Shown here one piece after another: positions 11,471-22,093 of a DNA stretch of 64,000 bases; the stretch's first letter is position 1, and every line of letters starts with the position of its first letter. The stretch is from Cercophora sp. LCS_1 (taxonomy: Eukaryota > Ascomycota > Sordariomycetes > Sordariales > Lasiosphaeriaceae). The stretch is from the NCBI GenBank assembly GCA_036250225.1, contig JAPZLL010000033.1:248001-312000 (forward strand), in the 5' to 3' direction. Position numbers and translations under genes: made by a program. The notes under the pieces were generated by a model. That model was given only the letters and a program-made list of their open reading frames with translations. It searched no databases and had not been told where the DNA came from.

Positions 11471-12869
11471 ATGCCTTCTGACCAGACAGGAAATAGTGTC
11501 GACGCTTCGGCCACCGACAACAGCCAACACGTCGCCGCAATTGCGCCCGACGTGGGCGACATCGAAGAGGGTAGGGACGCATACCACCCAGGCGGCCTGC
11601 ATCCAGTCTACATTAGCGACGTCTTTGCAGACAAATACGAAGTGTTGAAAAAGATTGGCTACGGGCGCCACTCGACGGTTTGGCTTGTGAAGGACCGCTC
11701 AAAGCCGTGAGTTTACGACACCCGTTCGTCATCACGCAGTCCAGCCCCATTTGACACGAGATTCCTTAGAACCGACGATGAGCAGCACTTCATGGCCCTC
11801 AAAATCCTCAGTGCAGACAGTTACAACTCCGACCAGCCTGTCTTTGAGCGGGAGATTCTCACCCACCTTCGCGCCACCGCCAACAGCAAGAAAATCCTTG
11901 GCCGTAAATACGTTTGTCACCTCGTCGATGATTTCGAACACCAGGGCCCCAATGGAACCCACGTATGCCTGTTATTTGAGCTCATGGGGGAAACGCTCCG
12001 GTCTTTTGGCGCGGGTTTCCCAGAGGATATGGTGCCGACGCCGATCATGCGCAAGTTCACCTTCCAGCTCATCTGCGCCCTTGACTTTGCGCACGAGAGT
12101 GGTGTAATACATACCGGTATGGCACCATTGTCTCGAGATAGTTCATGCAAAGGAGAATCTAACACATCGCGTAGACATCAAACCCGACAACATCTTTGTC
12201 AAGTTCAGAGACAGGTCGCAGATCGCGTCCTATCTTGCTGACTACCCCGCCCCAGGGCAAGACAGAAATGAAGCGCGTTACACTCCCATCGAATCCCATC
12301 ACTTCAAGGGGTATTACTTGGGTTCGGAGCCATGGACGTTGGCCAAGTTCATGGAACTCGACATTGCCCTTGGCGACTGGGGCGTGTCAAGCTGGGCCGA
12401 CAAACACCCGACCGAGAACATCCAGCCCGTGGCCCTCCGTGCGCCCGAAGTCCTGATCAAGGCACCCTGGGACAAGTCAGCAGACTGGTGGAACCTCGGA
12501 GCTGTGGTCTACGAGGTCTACCGCGCTATTCGCTTATTCAGCGGCGAGGCGCCTCCAGATGGCCACTATGAACTCAAGGAGCACCTTGCCGAGATTGTTG
12601 ATGTGTTTGGTCCGTTCCCAAAGGAACTTTTGGACAAGGGAGACCCCGATATTGTGCGAGAAATGTTCGACGACGAGGGAAAGATCAAGGACTCCGAGCC
12701 CTTCGGCCGTCAGCCGCTCGAGTCCGAGGTCTTTTTACCGGGGTTGGATCAGGAAGTAAGGGAGTCGTTTGGATCCCTTTTGCGGGGTATGATGAATCTC
12801 AACCCAGCCGAGAGACCGACGGCGGAGGACTTGGTCAAACATCCCTGGATTGGGGTCAAGTTGTCGTGA
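11471..12869 (+). CDS. SRPK-type serine/threonine protein kinase
   Basis: Three exons (11471-11706, 11770-12116, 12175-12869) join in phase to 425 residues. Kinase features are YEVLKKIGYGRHSTVWLV with the Gly loop, MALKIL with the ATP lysine, HTDIKPDNIF at the catalytic loop (HTD rather than HRD is typical of SR-protein kinases) and WGVSSWAD in place of the DFG segment region, followed by RAPEVLIKAPWDKSADWWNLG. The second intron falls between HT and DIKPDN, a common place in fungal SRPK-like genes. Such kinases phosphorylate Arg/Ser-rich proteins, but the many expanded fungal copies are of unknown target. The ATG at 11471 is the first in frame after an upstream stop. The long SRPK spacer between lobes is nearly absent, as in most of these fungal paralogues. 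Confidence 0.88.
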
Positions 12870-14173
12870 GTTACAGCGATGACGACGGCACACGATGAAG
12901 AGGTCAGGGAGACATTTTGAGTCTCTTTTGCGGGATATGATGGATATTAAATACGTGCTCTTTGGGGAATCAAGGCGGAGGTGGGAGGCCGTCGGACAGA
13001 CGGAATAAAATGCTTGATTTAATTTATTCACGGTATTATCGACCAAATCTCGGTTTACAATACTAACTCTCTTTAATGTGTACCCGCCGATGTTTGTCCG
13101 GAAACTGCGTGTTCTGAGAATGCCAAGCCTTGATCCCTGTCGGGTTTCGCGGACCCCGCCAAGCCCCGGCTAGCCGCCCGCGGAAGCCGGGGCCCGGCAC
13201 ACTCAGGACCCGGGACCCACGGCCCCGAGCCCCACACCAAATCGTCGGCAAATCTACAGGACGCTAAACCCCCCGGTCTCCGGGTGCCGAGCAAAGCGGG
13301 GCCGAGATGAGCCGGGTTGTATGTCTGCATCCCGCCCAAATGGGCTCTAATCCGGCCCGTGCAACCTGCGAAGCCAGTGGCCATACGGGATTCTCACCAC
13401 AGGCAAAACTGCGATTGGTGCTGTAGGTAGCTTTTGATCAGCAGCTCGGCGTGGCAGTCAGGACTTCTTGCGACCTTCGGGCCAATTCACACAGGCAGCT
13501 TGGCATGGAACCTGGGCGAGCCGTTGGTCTCCAGAGGGGATCCTGGAAGGTTCGATCCGAGAGCCAAGCCAACTAAGGCTTCGAGCGCACCCCTCACATC
13601 GCTCCCACAAAACGCCCGGAGTTAGGAAACAACACGGTGAGCTCCTGGTTGCGTCCCTGCTCCATTCGTCGACACGTCACATATCCTTTGATGCTCGAAC
13701 TTGGTTGCTGAATAACGTCTTGATTGCGCAATGCAATGAAGACTGGCAACGGCCCCCATTGCAAGCACGGTTCCTGTCGCCCAGAGTTACGAACAGCCTA
13801 TTTGATGATGTAACGACGGTGAGATCGAAAGTCACGTCCTAAACAGGCAGCATTCTCGCAACTGGTGCGTATTGGATTAGTCACCGCAGCGCCGAGTGCC
13901 AAGACGGCAAGACACAACCACTCCCGTCAGCATACCAACGGCACAATAACCAACCGCTTAGAAATGTGCATCGGGGCCGCGGATTCAACGACTTACAAAT
14001 CTTTCACGCAAAATCATGAAGCATAAAAGCAGCCATGTCGACCTCTCTCCGTCAACGACAATTCCCAACAGCAGAACAACATCAAACAGCACTTCCCAAC
14101 ACTACCAGAACACCTACACCTCTGATCACTTTTACAACCAATATCCCTTCATCTTCGCTCAGCAACAAACACA
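12870..14173. other. Intergenic with a GC-rich structured block
   Basis: No supported gene. The 13080-13400 part is strikingly GC-rich. It includes a perfect 9-bp inverted repeat (13163-13171 with 13185-13193, loop of 13) and several short C/G palindromes. A TATA-like CATAAAAGC lies near 14020, about 150 bases before the reductase ATG. A tRNA B-box-like GGTTCGATCC at about 13547 has no matching stem, so I do not call a tRNA. Confidence 0.4.
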
Positions 14174-15413
14174 ATGACGACCAACAAGACCCTCACCTTC
14201 AAGAAGGCTCCCCAAGTCGGCCTCCCAGTCCCAGGGGAGCACCTCACAATCGAATCCACTCCCTTCGACCCCACGGCCCCCGCCCCAGCAGGCGGCCTCG
14301 TCGTCGCCGTCCTCCAAGTATCCCTAGACCCCTTTCTGACCGACCGCATCCGCGACCCGTCCATCGAATCCTGGATCCCAGCCTACGACCTCGACGGTCC
14401 CATCTCCAACGATGGCATCGGCCGCGTCATCCAATCTGATACACCCGATTACAAAGTCGGCGACCTGGTATGCTTCCCTCCCCTCCCTCTCTCTCCTTGT
14501 CATTTCCCAAAATCTAACAGGTAAATTTCACAGATCCTCGGCCACCTCCCCATATCAACCTACGCCACCATCCCCGCCACCGCCATCAGCACCATCACCA
14601 AAACTCTCACAAACCCCTACAACCTCCCAGACCTAGGCCTCTTCCTCGGTCCCCTCGGCATGACGGGCCTCACAGCCTACTCCTCCCTCTACGAGATCGG
14701 CAAGCCGAAAAAGGGCGAAACAATCTTCATCAGCAGTGCCTCCGGAGCGGTGGGCCAAATCGTGGGACAGATCGCCAAGCGCGAGGGCCTGAAAGTCATT
14801 GGGTCTGTGGGCAGTGATACCAAGCTGGAGTATATCGTCAACGAGCTCGGTTTCGACGGCGGGTTCAACTATAAAAAGGAGACAACGATTGACGCTCTTG
14901 GACGGCTTGCGCCACAGGGCGTGGATATCTACTATGATAATGTGGGCGGGGAACAGCTGGATGGTGCGATTTGGAGGTTGAATGTGGGAGGGAGGATTGT
15001 TGTTTGTGGAATGGTGAGTTTCTTTCTTTTCTCTCTTTCTTCACTGAGTACAATTGCGAGAAGATTTGGGTCGGAGAAAAGCGGGAGAAGGGATGATGGT
15101 CGGCACAGCGTGCTAACAGATTACCTCACAGATCACCCAGTACAACAAGGATCCCAAGGACTGGACGGGTATCAAGAACTTGTTGCTCTTTTTGGAGAGG
15201 AGGGCCACGATGCGCGCGTTTTTGGTCACGGATGAGGAGTTTGGACCAAAGTACACGGCCGAGCACCAGGAGAGTATGTCCAAGTGGCTGGCGGATGGGA
15301 CGATCAAGGCCAAGTTGGATGTCACCGAGGGAGTGGATAATGCGGCGCAGGGCTTGGTGAATTTGTTCCTGGGGAAGAACTTTGGCAAGGCGGTGTTGAA
15401 GATTCAAGAGTAG
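14174..15413 (+). CDS. NADP-dependent alkenal/alkenone reductase (MDR family)
   Basis: Three exons (14174-14467, 14534-15013, 15132-15413) give 351 residues. The N-terminal GroES-like part is followed by a Rossmann domain with SSASGAVGQIVGQIAK (the AxGxxG-type nucleotide loop) and YYDNVGGEQLDGAIWRL, typical of the leukotriene B4 12-hydroxydehydrogenase / alkenal double-bond reductase branch. These enzymes reduce the double bond of reactive unsaturated carbonyls using NADPH in the cytosol. There are no zinc ligands, as expected for this branch. The C-terminal KAVLKIQE matches the family end. The start ATG follows an A/C-rich leader and gives the expected N-terminus. The length is normal, and nothing around it indicates a pathway. 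Confidence 0.9.
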
Positions 15414-15497
15414 ACCAGGAGACTTGGGGTTGGGTTTTTTCTTCTGTTTTGGGATAGAGGTTGATAGAGTTTTATTTGCTTGGTTAAGTCCTGCTCT

Positions 15498-16516
15498 TCA
15501 TGATATTTGCATCCCGACTGCGAGAGAGATGCATATACCCAATACCAGCCCCATGCCTCGTAGACTTGACCCTCTGTTCGTTGTAGTAAAGTTCAAGGTC
15601 GGTTCACCAAAAGCTGGGTCCGTCGGGACGTTGAAATAGGTCAGGGGAAAGTCGACAAACGGCGCATTTGTTACCCGCGGCGTTGCTGATGCCACCCTGC
15701 TATACTCCGACTTGCCGTAAACCAAAGTCTATATCTGTCAGTTGCGTCCCTTGGAGCGTGTGATAAACTTACACCCGGTATCCCAAGCCACGTCTCACAC
15801 GACTTGTACGCCCACAGATCATCCAACTCAACGCTATCTCCCACCTCATCAAAGCCTCTGAAGCTTGCTGTCCCGGTAGCTCTAGCGCACAACGCACCAC
15901 CATCGATGGTGCATATACTCTCGACGTACTGAATCTGCGGTTGACACAGGCAGTTCACCGTGTTCGAAGCATAATTGCTACTGCACAGATCCGTATATCG
16001 CGTGTACCGATCACACGCCGTCTTGACGTAGTCACATGTGCCCGTTGCCGGCGGAACAGTGACCTGAGGCACCGGCGGTGTCGTCACCTTCAGATCTGGC
16101 GATGCAGACTTGCAAAAGTCCAGCCATTGCGACTGGTATTTGTCGAAATCCGAGTCATATGCATAATCGAGTATGCACTCGCGATGTATCCCTTTGCAGA
16201 CGACAATATCGGAAAAGAGTTCTTGCCGACAAAAGCAGGATGCAAACCGCTCGCTTTCCTCGACGGGCTTCAACTTATCGGCTGCCAAGACAGAAGCGCA
16301 TGTGTCGACGCGCGATGTGAGCGCGCTGCACGCCGTTTGCGTGTTGCTGAAGCCGCTGACGCAGTTTTCTGGTTGTGCCCATGCGCGTGCCTGGATGCCA
16401 TGAACGGGGAGTGGAATATGCGGAGGAGGTGTGATCGCTGGAAAGGCCATGGCTGCAAATATCTCTGACAGAACACAACAAAAAATATTTTCAATGGGTG
16501 GTGAGATCAAATTCAT
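15498..16516 (-). CDS. Secreted cysteine-rich, probably GPI-anchored protein
   Basis: Two exons (15774-16516 approximately, then 15498-15728) join at a GTAAGT donor and an ATATAG acceptor, giving GIPGTLVYGKSEYSRVAS. The N-terminus holds a hydrophobic signal-like stretch (ENIFCCVLSEIFAAMAF). About twenty cysteines follow in patterns such as FASCFCRQELF, DYVKTACDRYTRYTDLC and NTVNCLCQPQIQ, as in unnamed fungal cysteine-rich cell-wall proteins. The C-terminus ends in a Ser/Gly stretch and a hydrophobic tail (GMGLVLGICISLAVGMQIS), which fits a GPI-attachment signal. It is predicted at the cell surface. The start is uncertain: an in-frame ATG lies nine codons upstream (16543) and another 22 codons downstream. 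It is divergent from the DUF3433 gene. Confidence 0.65.
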
Positions 16517-16850
16517 GATGTTTTCTCGTATCGAGGGGAGCATGAAGGCTCAAAAGCTGGGAAATTGGCATTGTGGCGCAGCCAACCCCTATCGCCAACA
16601 TTGTGAATCCAACGACCCGCATCCGACGCGAATCACGCGGTGATAGGCGCGTTTCCCAGTCCCGACCCTGCTGTGCAACCCCGACGATGTAACCGTAGCC
16701 AATCGCCAGCGATCCCCTTTTTACTCACGACGGGCTCAATTTCACAACCCTTTTTGCAGAGACCTCTTTTCGCTTCACCCTGCTCGTCATTGCCAAACAG
16801 CATCACCAGCATCACAACGTCCAAACGATGCATCGTCCACGACACCAGCC
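16517..16850. promoter_or_regulatory. Shared intergenic region of two divergent genes
   Basis: About 330 bases lie between the start of the minus-strand secreted protein gene and the start of the plus-strand DUF3433 gene. It carries a CCAAT motif near 16699 (GCCAATCGCC) on the plus strand. Regulation from both sides is inferred only from layout. Confidence 0.35.
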
Positions 16851-18788
16851 ATGACACACCCAGCAGAGACAACGATCCGTCTCGACGACATGCCATCCCA
16901 CCCCTCAAAATCCACGTCAGCCCTCATAACGACCCACCCCATCTCCTCGCCCTCCAAACCGGCATCCCTCCTTTCAGGCGCCTCATTCCTCGTCTTCCTC
17001 TCCAACAGCCTCATCCTCACCACGACAAGCTACTTCATCGTCGTTCTGTCTCTCACAATCCTCTCCTCCACCAACGACGGTATCGTCACCATCCGCCGGT
17101 GGTCCTACATCCGCTCCTCAGAAGAAGGCTTCACCGGCCTTTCTCTCCTCTGGACCTCCCTGCCCACCCTCACCTTCTCCCTCCTCGGTTTTCTCATGGG
17201 ATGGGTCTTCAAGGACGTCATCGAACTGACGCCCTTTTTGGAACTCTACCGCGGTCCCGTACGCGGCGATAGATCTGCTGTACTAGTCGATTACCGCACC
17301 GAGCCGCGACTATGGGTCGTCCCGAGGGCACTCCGACGTGGTCATTGGCTGGTGGCGGTGTTGATGGTTGCGATGCTGGGGTATGCAGCTGCTGTTGTCC
17401 CGCTCTCTGCGCATTTGCTCGAGACACGGTTGTTGCGGGTCGCCGAGGTGCAAGGGGAGGGCGCGAGGCAGGTTAGCGGGTTCGTCACTGGACGATTGAG
17501 CGCCGAGGCGGATTATGGACGGGCGATGGAGATTGCGTCCGCGAGGGAGGTGTACGGCGGTGGTGGAGGCGAGTTTGCAAGGTGGATGAACGGGGAGTAC
17601 GTGTTTCCGACTTTTGCGGCGGCCGGAAGGGCGTGGCCTGAGAATAGCACGGTGACGATTCAGGGGGTGAGAGGGTATACCGGCGCGCTTGGGGGTTGTG
17701 GGTTTGTGGAGGCGGACAAGTATCGGATTTCTGAGGCCGGGAGGGTTGGGAATTCGACGGGGAATGGTACAACGACGGTGACGGTGACGGCGGGACGGGT
17801 GGTGGGCGTTAGCGGCGTGGATGGCGGGTGTTTGATCAAATTGGATCTCGAGGTGGAGGATGGAAAGTATGACCTATACTTTGGGAGTGGTGTTTACCAG
17901 TGTCCTGAGGGACAGAGCAACAGTACAAGGCCACCGGTATTTTTTCTCATGGCGTGGCCCGTTACTACGCCTGGCCTGAACAGCTCGTCGTTGGCTCTGA
18001 GTACAAGGATGTTGAGCTGTCAACCAGAGTATCGGACGGCGCTGGGATCTTTGGCCATTTCGACGGCCAATTCGGAGCTTCCTATCAACGGCTTCTCCAA
18101 CATCTCCTCTACCGATACGTGGACTCCACAGGCTGGCTTTGAGAAGGCCATCCTGACGGCAAAAAGCACGAGTGCTTCGGCGGCGGGAAGTCGAGCCCGT
18201 GTTCAGACGACAGCTTTTGGAAACCTCGTCCTGGCGAGATTTGACATTACAAAACGAGATCCGGCCAGGCCTTGGTCCGAGAACGACGTCGACACGGAAA
18301 AGGATCTCCAAGCAGGCCTCATCGAGTCAGCACAAACCATCTTCAAGTCGGTCATTCTGTCTTCTCTGTCGTCCATGGGTCGCGATGAGAGCAAGTGGCC
18401 GCTCGGGGCCAAGGAGAACCTCAGGCTGGTCACCACGGACATCGATGTCGAGAGGTTGTTCGTCTTTTTTCCCGTGGCCGTGTTTATCATGGCTGCTCTG
18501 TTCTTGGTGGCAGTAATGGCAGTTGCTGCGTCAATGGTCAGCCGAGAGATGCGCAACCGGAACGTCAGTCTGCCTGCGAACGTGCTGGCGTATCATGGCA
18601 TGCTTCATGACTGTGGAGATTTGCACCAGGTTGCTGCCGCTGTGCATGATCCCGATCCAGACGGGGATTTTAGCGAAGCTGCAAAAAAGCAGTGGAATGT
18701 CAAGTCGGCGTTGTTTCATATTGAAGTCGAGGGGGCGAGAAGGAGGCTGCATGCTCAGGGGTTGCAATGGAGAGGTGGTAATACTTAA
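16851..18788 (+). CDS. DUF3433 multi-pass membrane protein
   Basis: An intronless ORF of 645 residues. Membrane segments are seen near residues 42-75 (SFLVFLSNSLILTTTSYFIV), about 100-125, about 165-190 (LVAVLMVAMLGYAAAVVPL) and near the C-terminus (LFVFFPVAVFIMAALFLVAV). The phrase ELTPFLELYRGPVRGDRS is diagnostic of the DUF3433 repeat. The large loop between residues 190 and 530 is rich in N-glycosylation sequons and is probably on the outer or lumenal side. DUF3433 proteins of fungi have no assigned biochemical role; this one is shorter than the double-repeat members of about 1200 residues and seems to hold a single repeat. The ATG is the first in a C-rich leader. Confidence 0.85.
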   Translation: MTHPAETTIRLDDMPSHPSKSTSALITTHPISSPSKPASLLSGASFLVFLSNSLILTTTSYFIVVLSLTILSSTNDGIVTIRRWSYIRSSEEGFTGLSLLWTSLPTLTFSLLGFLMGWVFKDVIELTPFLELYRGPVRGDRSAVLVDYRTEPRLWVVPRALRRGHWLVAVLMVAMLGYAAAVVPLSAHLLETRLLRVAEVQGEGARQVSGFVTGRLSAEADYGRAMEIASAREVYGGGGGEFARWMNGEYVFPTFAAAGRAWPENSTVTIQGVRGYTGALGGCGFVEADKYRISEAGRVGNSTGNGTTTVTVTAGRVVGVSGVDGGCLIKLDLEVEDGKYDLYFGSGVYQCPEGQSNSTRPPVFFLMAWPVTTPGLNSSSLALSTRMLSCQPEYRTALGSLAISTANSELPINGFSNISSTDTWTPQAGFEKAILTAKSTSASAAGSRARVQTTAFGNLVLARFDITKRDPARPWSENDVDTEKDLQAGLIESAQTIFKSVILSSLSSMGRDESKWPLGAKENLRLVTTDIDVERLFVFFPVAVFIMAALFLVAVMAVAASMVSREMRNRNVSLPANVLAYHGMLHDCGDLHQVAAAVHDPDPDGDFSEAAKKQWNVKSALFHIEVEGARRRLHAQGLQWRGGNT

Positions 18789-19117
18789 TTAGGATGAGAG
18801 AAAAGATATCCAAAGATGTAACGAAATTATGATAAATTCCAAGTTCCACTGAAAGTGACAAAGTGAGGAGTTGGAAAATGACGGAGTGGGGAAGTCTCGC
18901 AGCCCCAGGATTGAGGAACCCGTCTAGCTGCATCGGGCAATATGGTCCCAGAAAGGGCGTGAGCTAGTTTGTACCCCTCACGACCCAAAATCATGAAAAC
19001 CATATCACCAGCTTCGATGTCCTTCTTGGGAGGACAGCATCTTCACACTTCCCTCGACTTTGTTCTCATAAACTGAGTGTTGTTGTTCTTGTCTGTAACA
19101 CACGCCCCCCTGGACAA
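18789..19117. other. Intergenic
   Basis: Short spacer between co-oriented genes. No feature seen. Confidence 0.4.
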
Positions 19118-19724
19118 TGGCTTCCCAACCCCTTGTCCGTTTCGCTTCATCTGAAGGTATCCCTTGGATTTGAATCCCTTCCCGTCGAGACCATCAGCTG
19201 AGTTTCCAGACATCCCAATAATCCTGTCCTTCATCAAGGCAGCAGCAGCGGAGCAAGCACCCGGATCTGTCGTGGAAGCAACCGAAGACAGTCTTCGTTC
19301 AACCCTCTTCCTCCACGATGTTAAAAATACCATCCAGCCAGCGCAGCCACGGTTCGCCTGGCCGCTGTTGATAACCGCACCAGATGGTGTCGTGGCTGGA
19401 CTCGCCATTTACTTGTACAACTTCTCCACCTGGACTGCCCGCCCGGGAGTCTGTCTCGAAGAATTGTACGTGCTCTCAGAGTTTCGGCGAATGGGCTACG
19501 CTAGACTTTTAATCGAGGCCATGACTCGTGAGGCACAAAATGCGGGATGCTGTAAGATGGAATGGGTTTGCTTAAAAGGGAACAAAAAAGCCCTGCGGTT
19601 CTACGAGGCACTGGGGGCTAAGCGGATGGATGACTGGGTCGTTTTAAAGGTTGGGAAGGACGAAATCGAGAGTCTTGCAAATGCGAAAGCCCGGGAGGGG
19701 TTTGATGACTGTCCCAAAGTGTAA
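19118..19724 (+). CDS. GNAT-family N-acetyltransferase (diamine acetyltransferase-like)
   Basis: Two exons (19118-19157 and 19210-19724) give 184 residues. The splice joins ASSE to DIPIILSFIK, the usual GNAT N-terminus, and an in-frame read without the intron would start at a non-ATG codon. The acetyl-CoA-binding motif A is CLEELYVLSEFRRMGYARLL, with R-R-M-G-Y-A in the Q/RxxGxG/A position; motif B follows as KMEWVCLKGNKKALRFYEALGA. This pattern is closest to spermidine/spermine or thialysine N-acetyltransferases. The acceptor of the acetyl group cannot be told from sequence. It lacks a signal peptide and is probably cytosolic. The length is normal for the family. Confidence 0.88.
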
Positions 19725-20112
19725 CAGGAGTGACATATAGTCAAAACGATACGATACAAAACCTCAATCCAGTTTCACCGTCCACCACAGCTTCTCCATC
19801 CCATCTCCTACCCAAAAGAGGTTGAAGAAGACCAGACTCATAACAAGGAGACACAAGAAACATACCCATGCAACCATGAGACCGCGTGTCCTCCTCAGCT
19901 GCGAAGACCAACGATGAACCAAAACAAGTTGTAGGATCTGAGCCCGAAAGACATACGCCACTGCAATAGCACCAATGGCCAGTAGCAACGGCAAAAGAAG
20001 TAACACTAGAGAGAAACCAAAGAAACCAAACCCCAAACCGGCCGAAAGAGGGAGGGCAATGAAGTAAGCATATGAAATACCCCCAAGCGAATAATCATCC
20101 CTCTTCACGCAG
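19725..20112. other. Spacer with an unexplained hydrophobic antisense frame
   Basis: On the minus strand an open frame down to 19764 encodes a strongly hydrophobic stretch (FGFFGFSLVLLLLPLLLAIG) but has no ATG and a stop upstream. On the plus strand no exon could be found that would supply the missing start of the next gene. It may be the remains of an exon or chance composition. Confidence 0.3.
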
Positions 20113-21128
20113 CAGTCCAACGACGGCTGGTACGGCGGTACGGCGACCACGGCCGATATCTACGAGCTCCAGGGAATGGACGCTGGCAACACGACCATGT
20201 ATCGGCAGGACGAACTGGGGTCGCCGTCGGCCTGCCGAGAGCTGGAACAATACTGCTTCACGGGTGTCAAGGGCGAACGGAAATGCAGCCAGCTCGGAAG
20301 CGTTACCGATGCCATTATTGACTACTGGGCCCAGCTCGACGAAGGAGACGACGAGTGGATCAAGTGGTTTCACTTGACAACGTGGGCAACCGCAGCGAGC
20401 ACGCGCTAACCCATAGCACCCTAGGGACTCAAGCCCTGCAGGCGAGAGGCAGTCTCAATGGTGTGGTTCTCGGACCCCTTCCCAACAACCAGTGGCAGTT
20501 CGAGGTGCAGTCTTGGCATGCTACGGCCATGGCGCACCGATCCATCATTGGCCCCGAGAACCCCGAGGACCTCGCGCACTTCGTGTCCATGCGATACCCT
20601 AAAACTACGATAGAGAAAGAGTTGTGCGCAAAGCAGGTAGGGCTTTTTTTTTTTTTTTTTTTTTCAGCTACAACGCGGACAGGAAGACAAGACTAACTGT
20701 TTCATGAGCAGAAAATCCTTGCGGACGGCTACATTTCCTTCAACATCCTCAGCATAACATGCATCTTTGTCGGAGGTGCCTTGATCATTCTTCTCTCCTT
20801 TATACTACACCGCATTCTCCCGCTATGTCTCCGCGGCAGGGGACGAGAAACACAGTACTCTAAACTCGAGTGGTCGAGCAACGAGACTCCGCAGCTTCAC
20901 AGATTGGCTCATGAAGCCACAGGGACAGGGTCCTGGTCTCGCGGAACGGGAATGGTGCCGGTTACCCGCCAAGGCGATGTGCTGGCGGTTTTGGAAATCG
21001 ATGACACTGATCACCCGAAACTGAGGGTTAGGGCGGAAAGCGAGAGCACCATTGAGAGTGGGACTTCGAATGGAAAAGGAGAGCAGAGCAAGCTCACAGC
21101 GGAGGTAACCGAGTTCGAGAAACGTTGA
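20113..21128 (+). CDS. Fungal single-pass membrane protein, 5' end not found
   Basis: Three exons (20113-20381, 20417-20636, 20712-21128) join in phase to 301 residues. They begin at a strong acceptor (CTCTTCACGCAG) that calls for an upstream exon I cannot find; the frame has a TAA just before it. Features are MYRQDELGSPSACRELEQYC, the phrase LGTQALQARGSLNGVV, NNQWQFEVQSWHATAMAH, one membrane segment (FVGGALIILLSFILHRILPL) and a cytosolic tail with SNETPQLHRLAHEATGTG. This order matches an unnamed but widespread fungal surface protein family: an ectodomain with cysteines, one helix, then a short tail. A 20-base T run lies in the last intron. Either the first exon lies in poorly coding sequence or the gene is 5'-truncated. 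Confidence 0.6.
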
Positions 21129-22093
21129 GACGTTGGAACTCATCCTGTATTGATAGTGGTTGCTCTGAGCAAGCGAACTTCCATTTATTGTTTTTAAATC
21201 AGCGGGAAATCCGGTGATATGCTAGTATAGGCAGTTTCGGTCGCATATCGTACAGCTCAAAGCGAAGTTGAGATGCTGAATGTGAGGGTTCATTCAGGTT
21301 GCCGATCTTGCCACTGACCTCCCAACCATCCCACCCCCTCGGCTTCTCTCAATTATCCTTCTTGGGGCCGAGTTACCCCCGGTTCTGGGAATCCTCCTTC
21401 ACGGGACACTCCCCAATGAAATGGAATCACCACATCACTCTGACGATGATTGAGCGTCCACCACATCTATGGGCGGGTCGATCAATATCCCGGTAGCCAC
21501 AAACCGTGTGACCTCGCTTACAGCTTTCAGAGCCTTCCAGAAGGCCCAAACATTCTTCCCCCCCGATGCCCGCAGTCAAATAACCGGATCCTGGCGAGAG
21601 CGAGGACCTCGAGCGACAGGAAATAATCTATCCCGCCATCCGGGTATCGCTTTCATCGAGGAGGTTACCGCTTCGCATTACAACAACATATTGAATGGCC
21701 CCTCTTGTTAGTGGAATTCTGCCGATTGGCCCAGTGCCATATTGACTGGTTGCGTGACGACTTCTGCCGGGAATGCTTGGCCCAATCGGGCGTTTGCCGC
21801 AGTCTTGGTATTGCCGCCTCGATGCCAACACCCAATCCCTGATAGGTGCTATTTCCGGGCGCCGGCTCCTTGTTAGTGTCCCACGCAAGGCCGCGTCAAG
21901 CGGTAATGTAGAAGCCGATATTGTTGTCATATTGACCGTCTGGAAGGGTGTGCCATGGCAGTTGCAAGGAATGCGGCGACGATTCATATGAGGCGTGAAT
22001 GTCCCTGAGATCGTTTCCTGGTTTTCTCCTCGTCCTCTCCACACGCTTGTCAAGTTTGAGCCTCGGACTGTCACCGACGACATCTTGGACACC
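21129..22093. other. Intergenic
   Basis: Promoter side of the DUF1996 gene. No gene, repeat or RNA recognised. Confidence 0.4.

Noticed and set aside
13540..13560. tRNA-like B box GGTTCGATCC
   Set aside because: The flanking bases do not form a T stem, and no acceptor or anticodon arm can be drawn.
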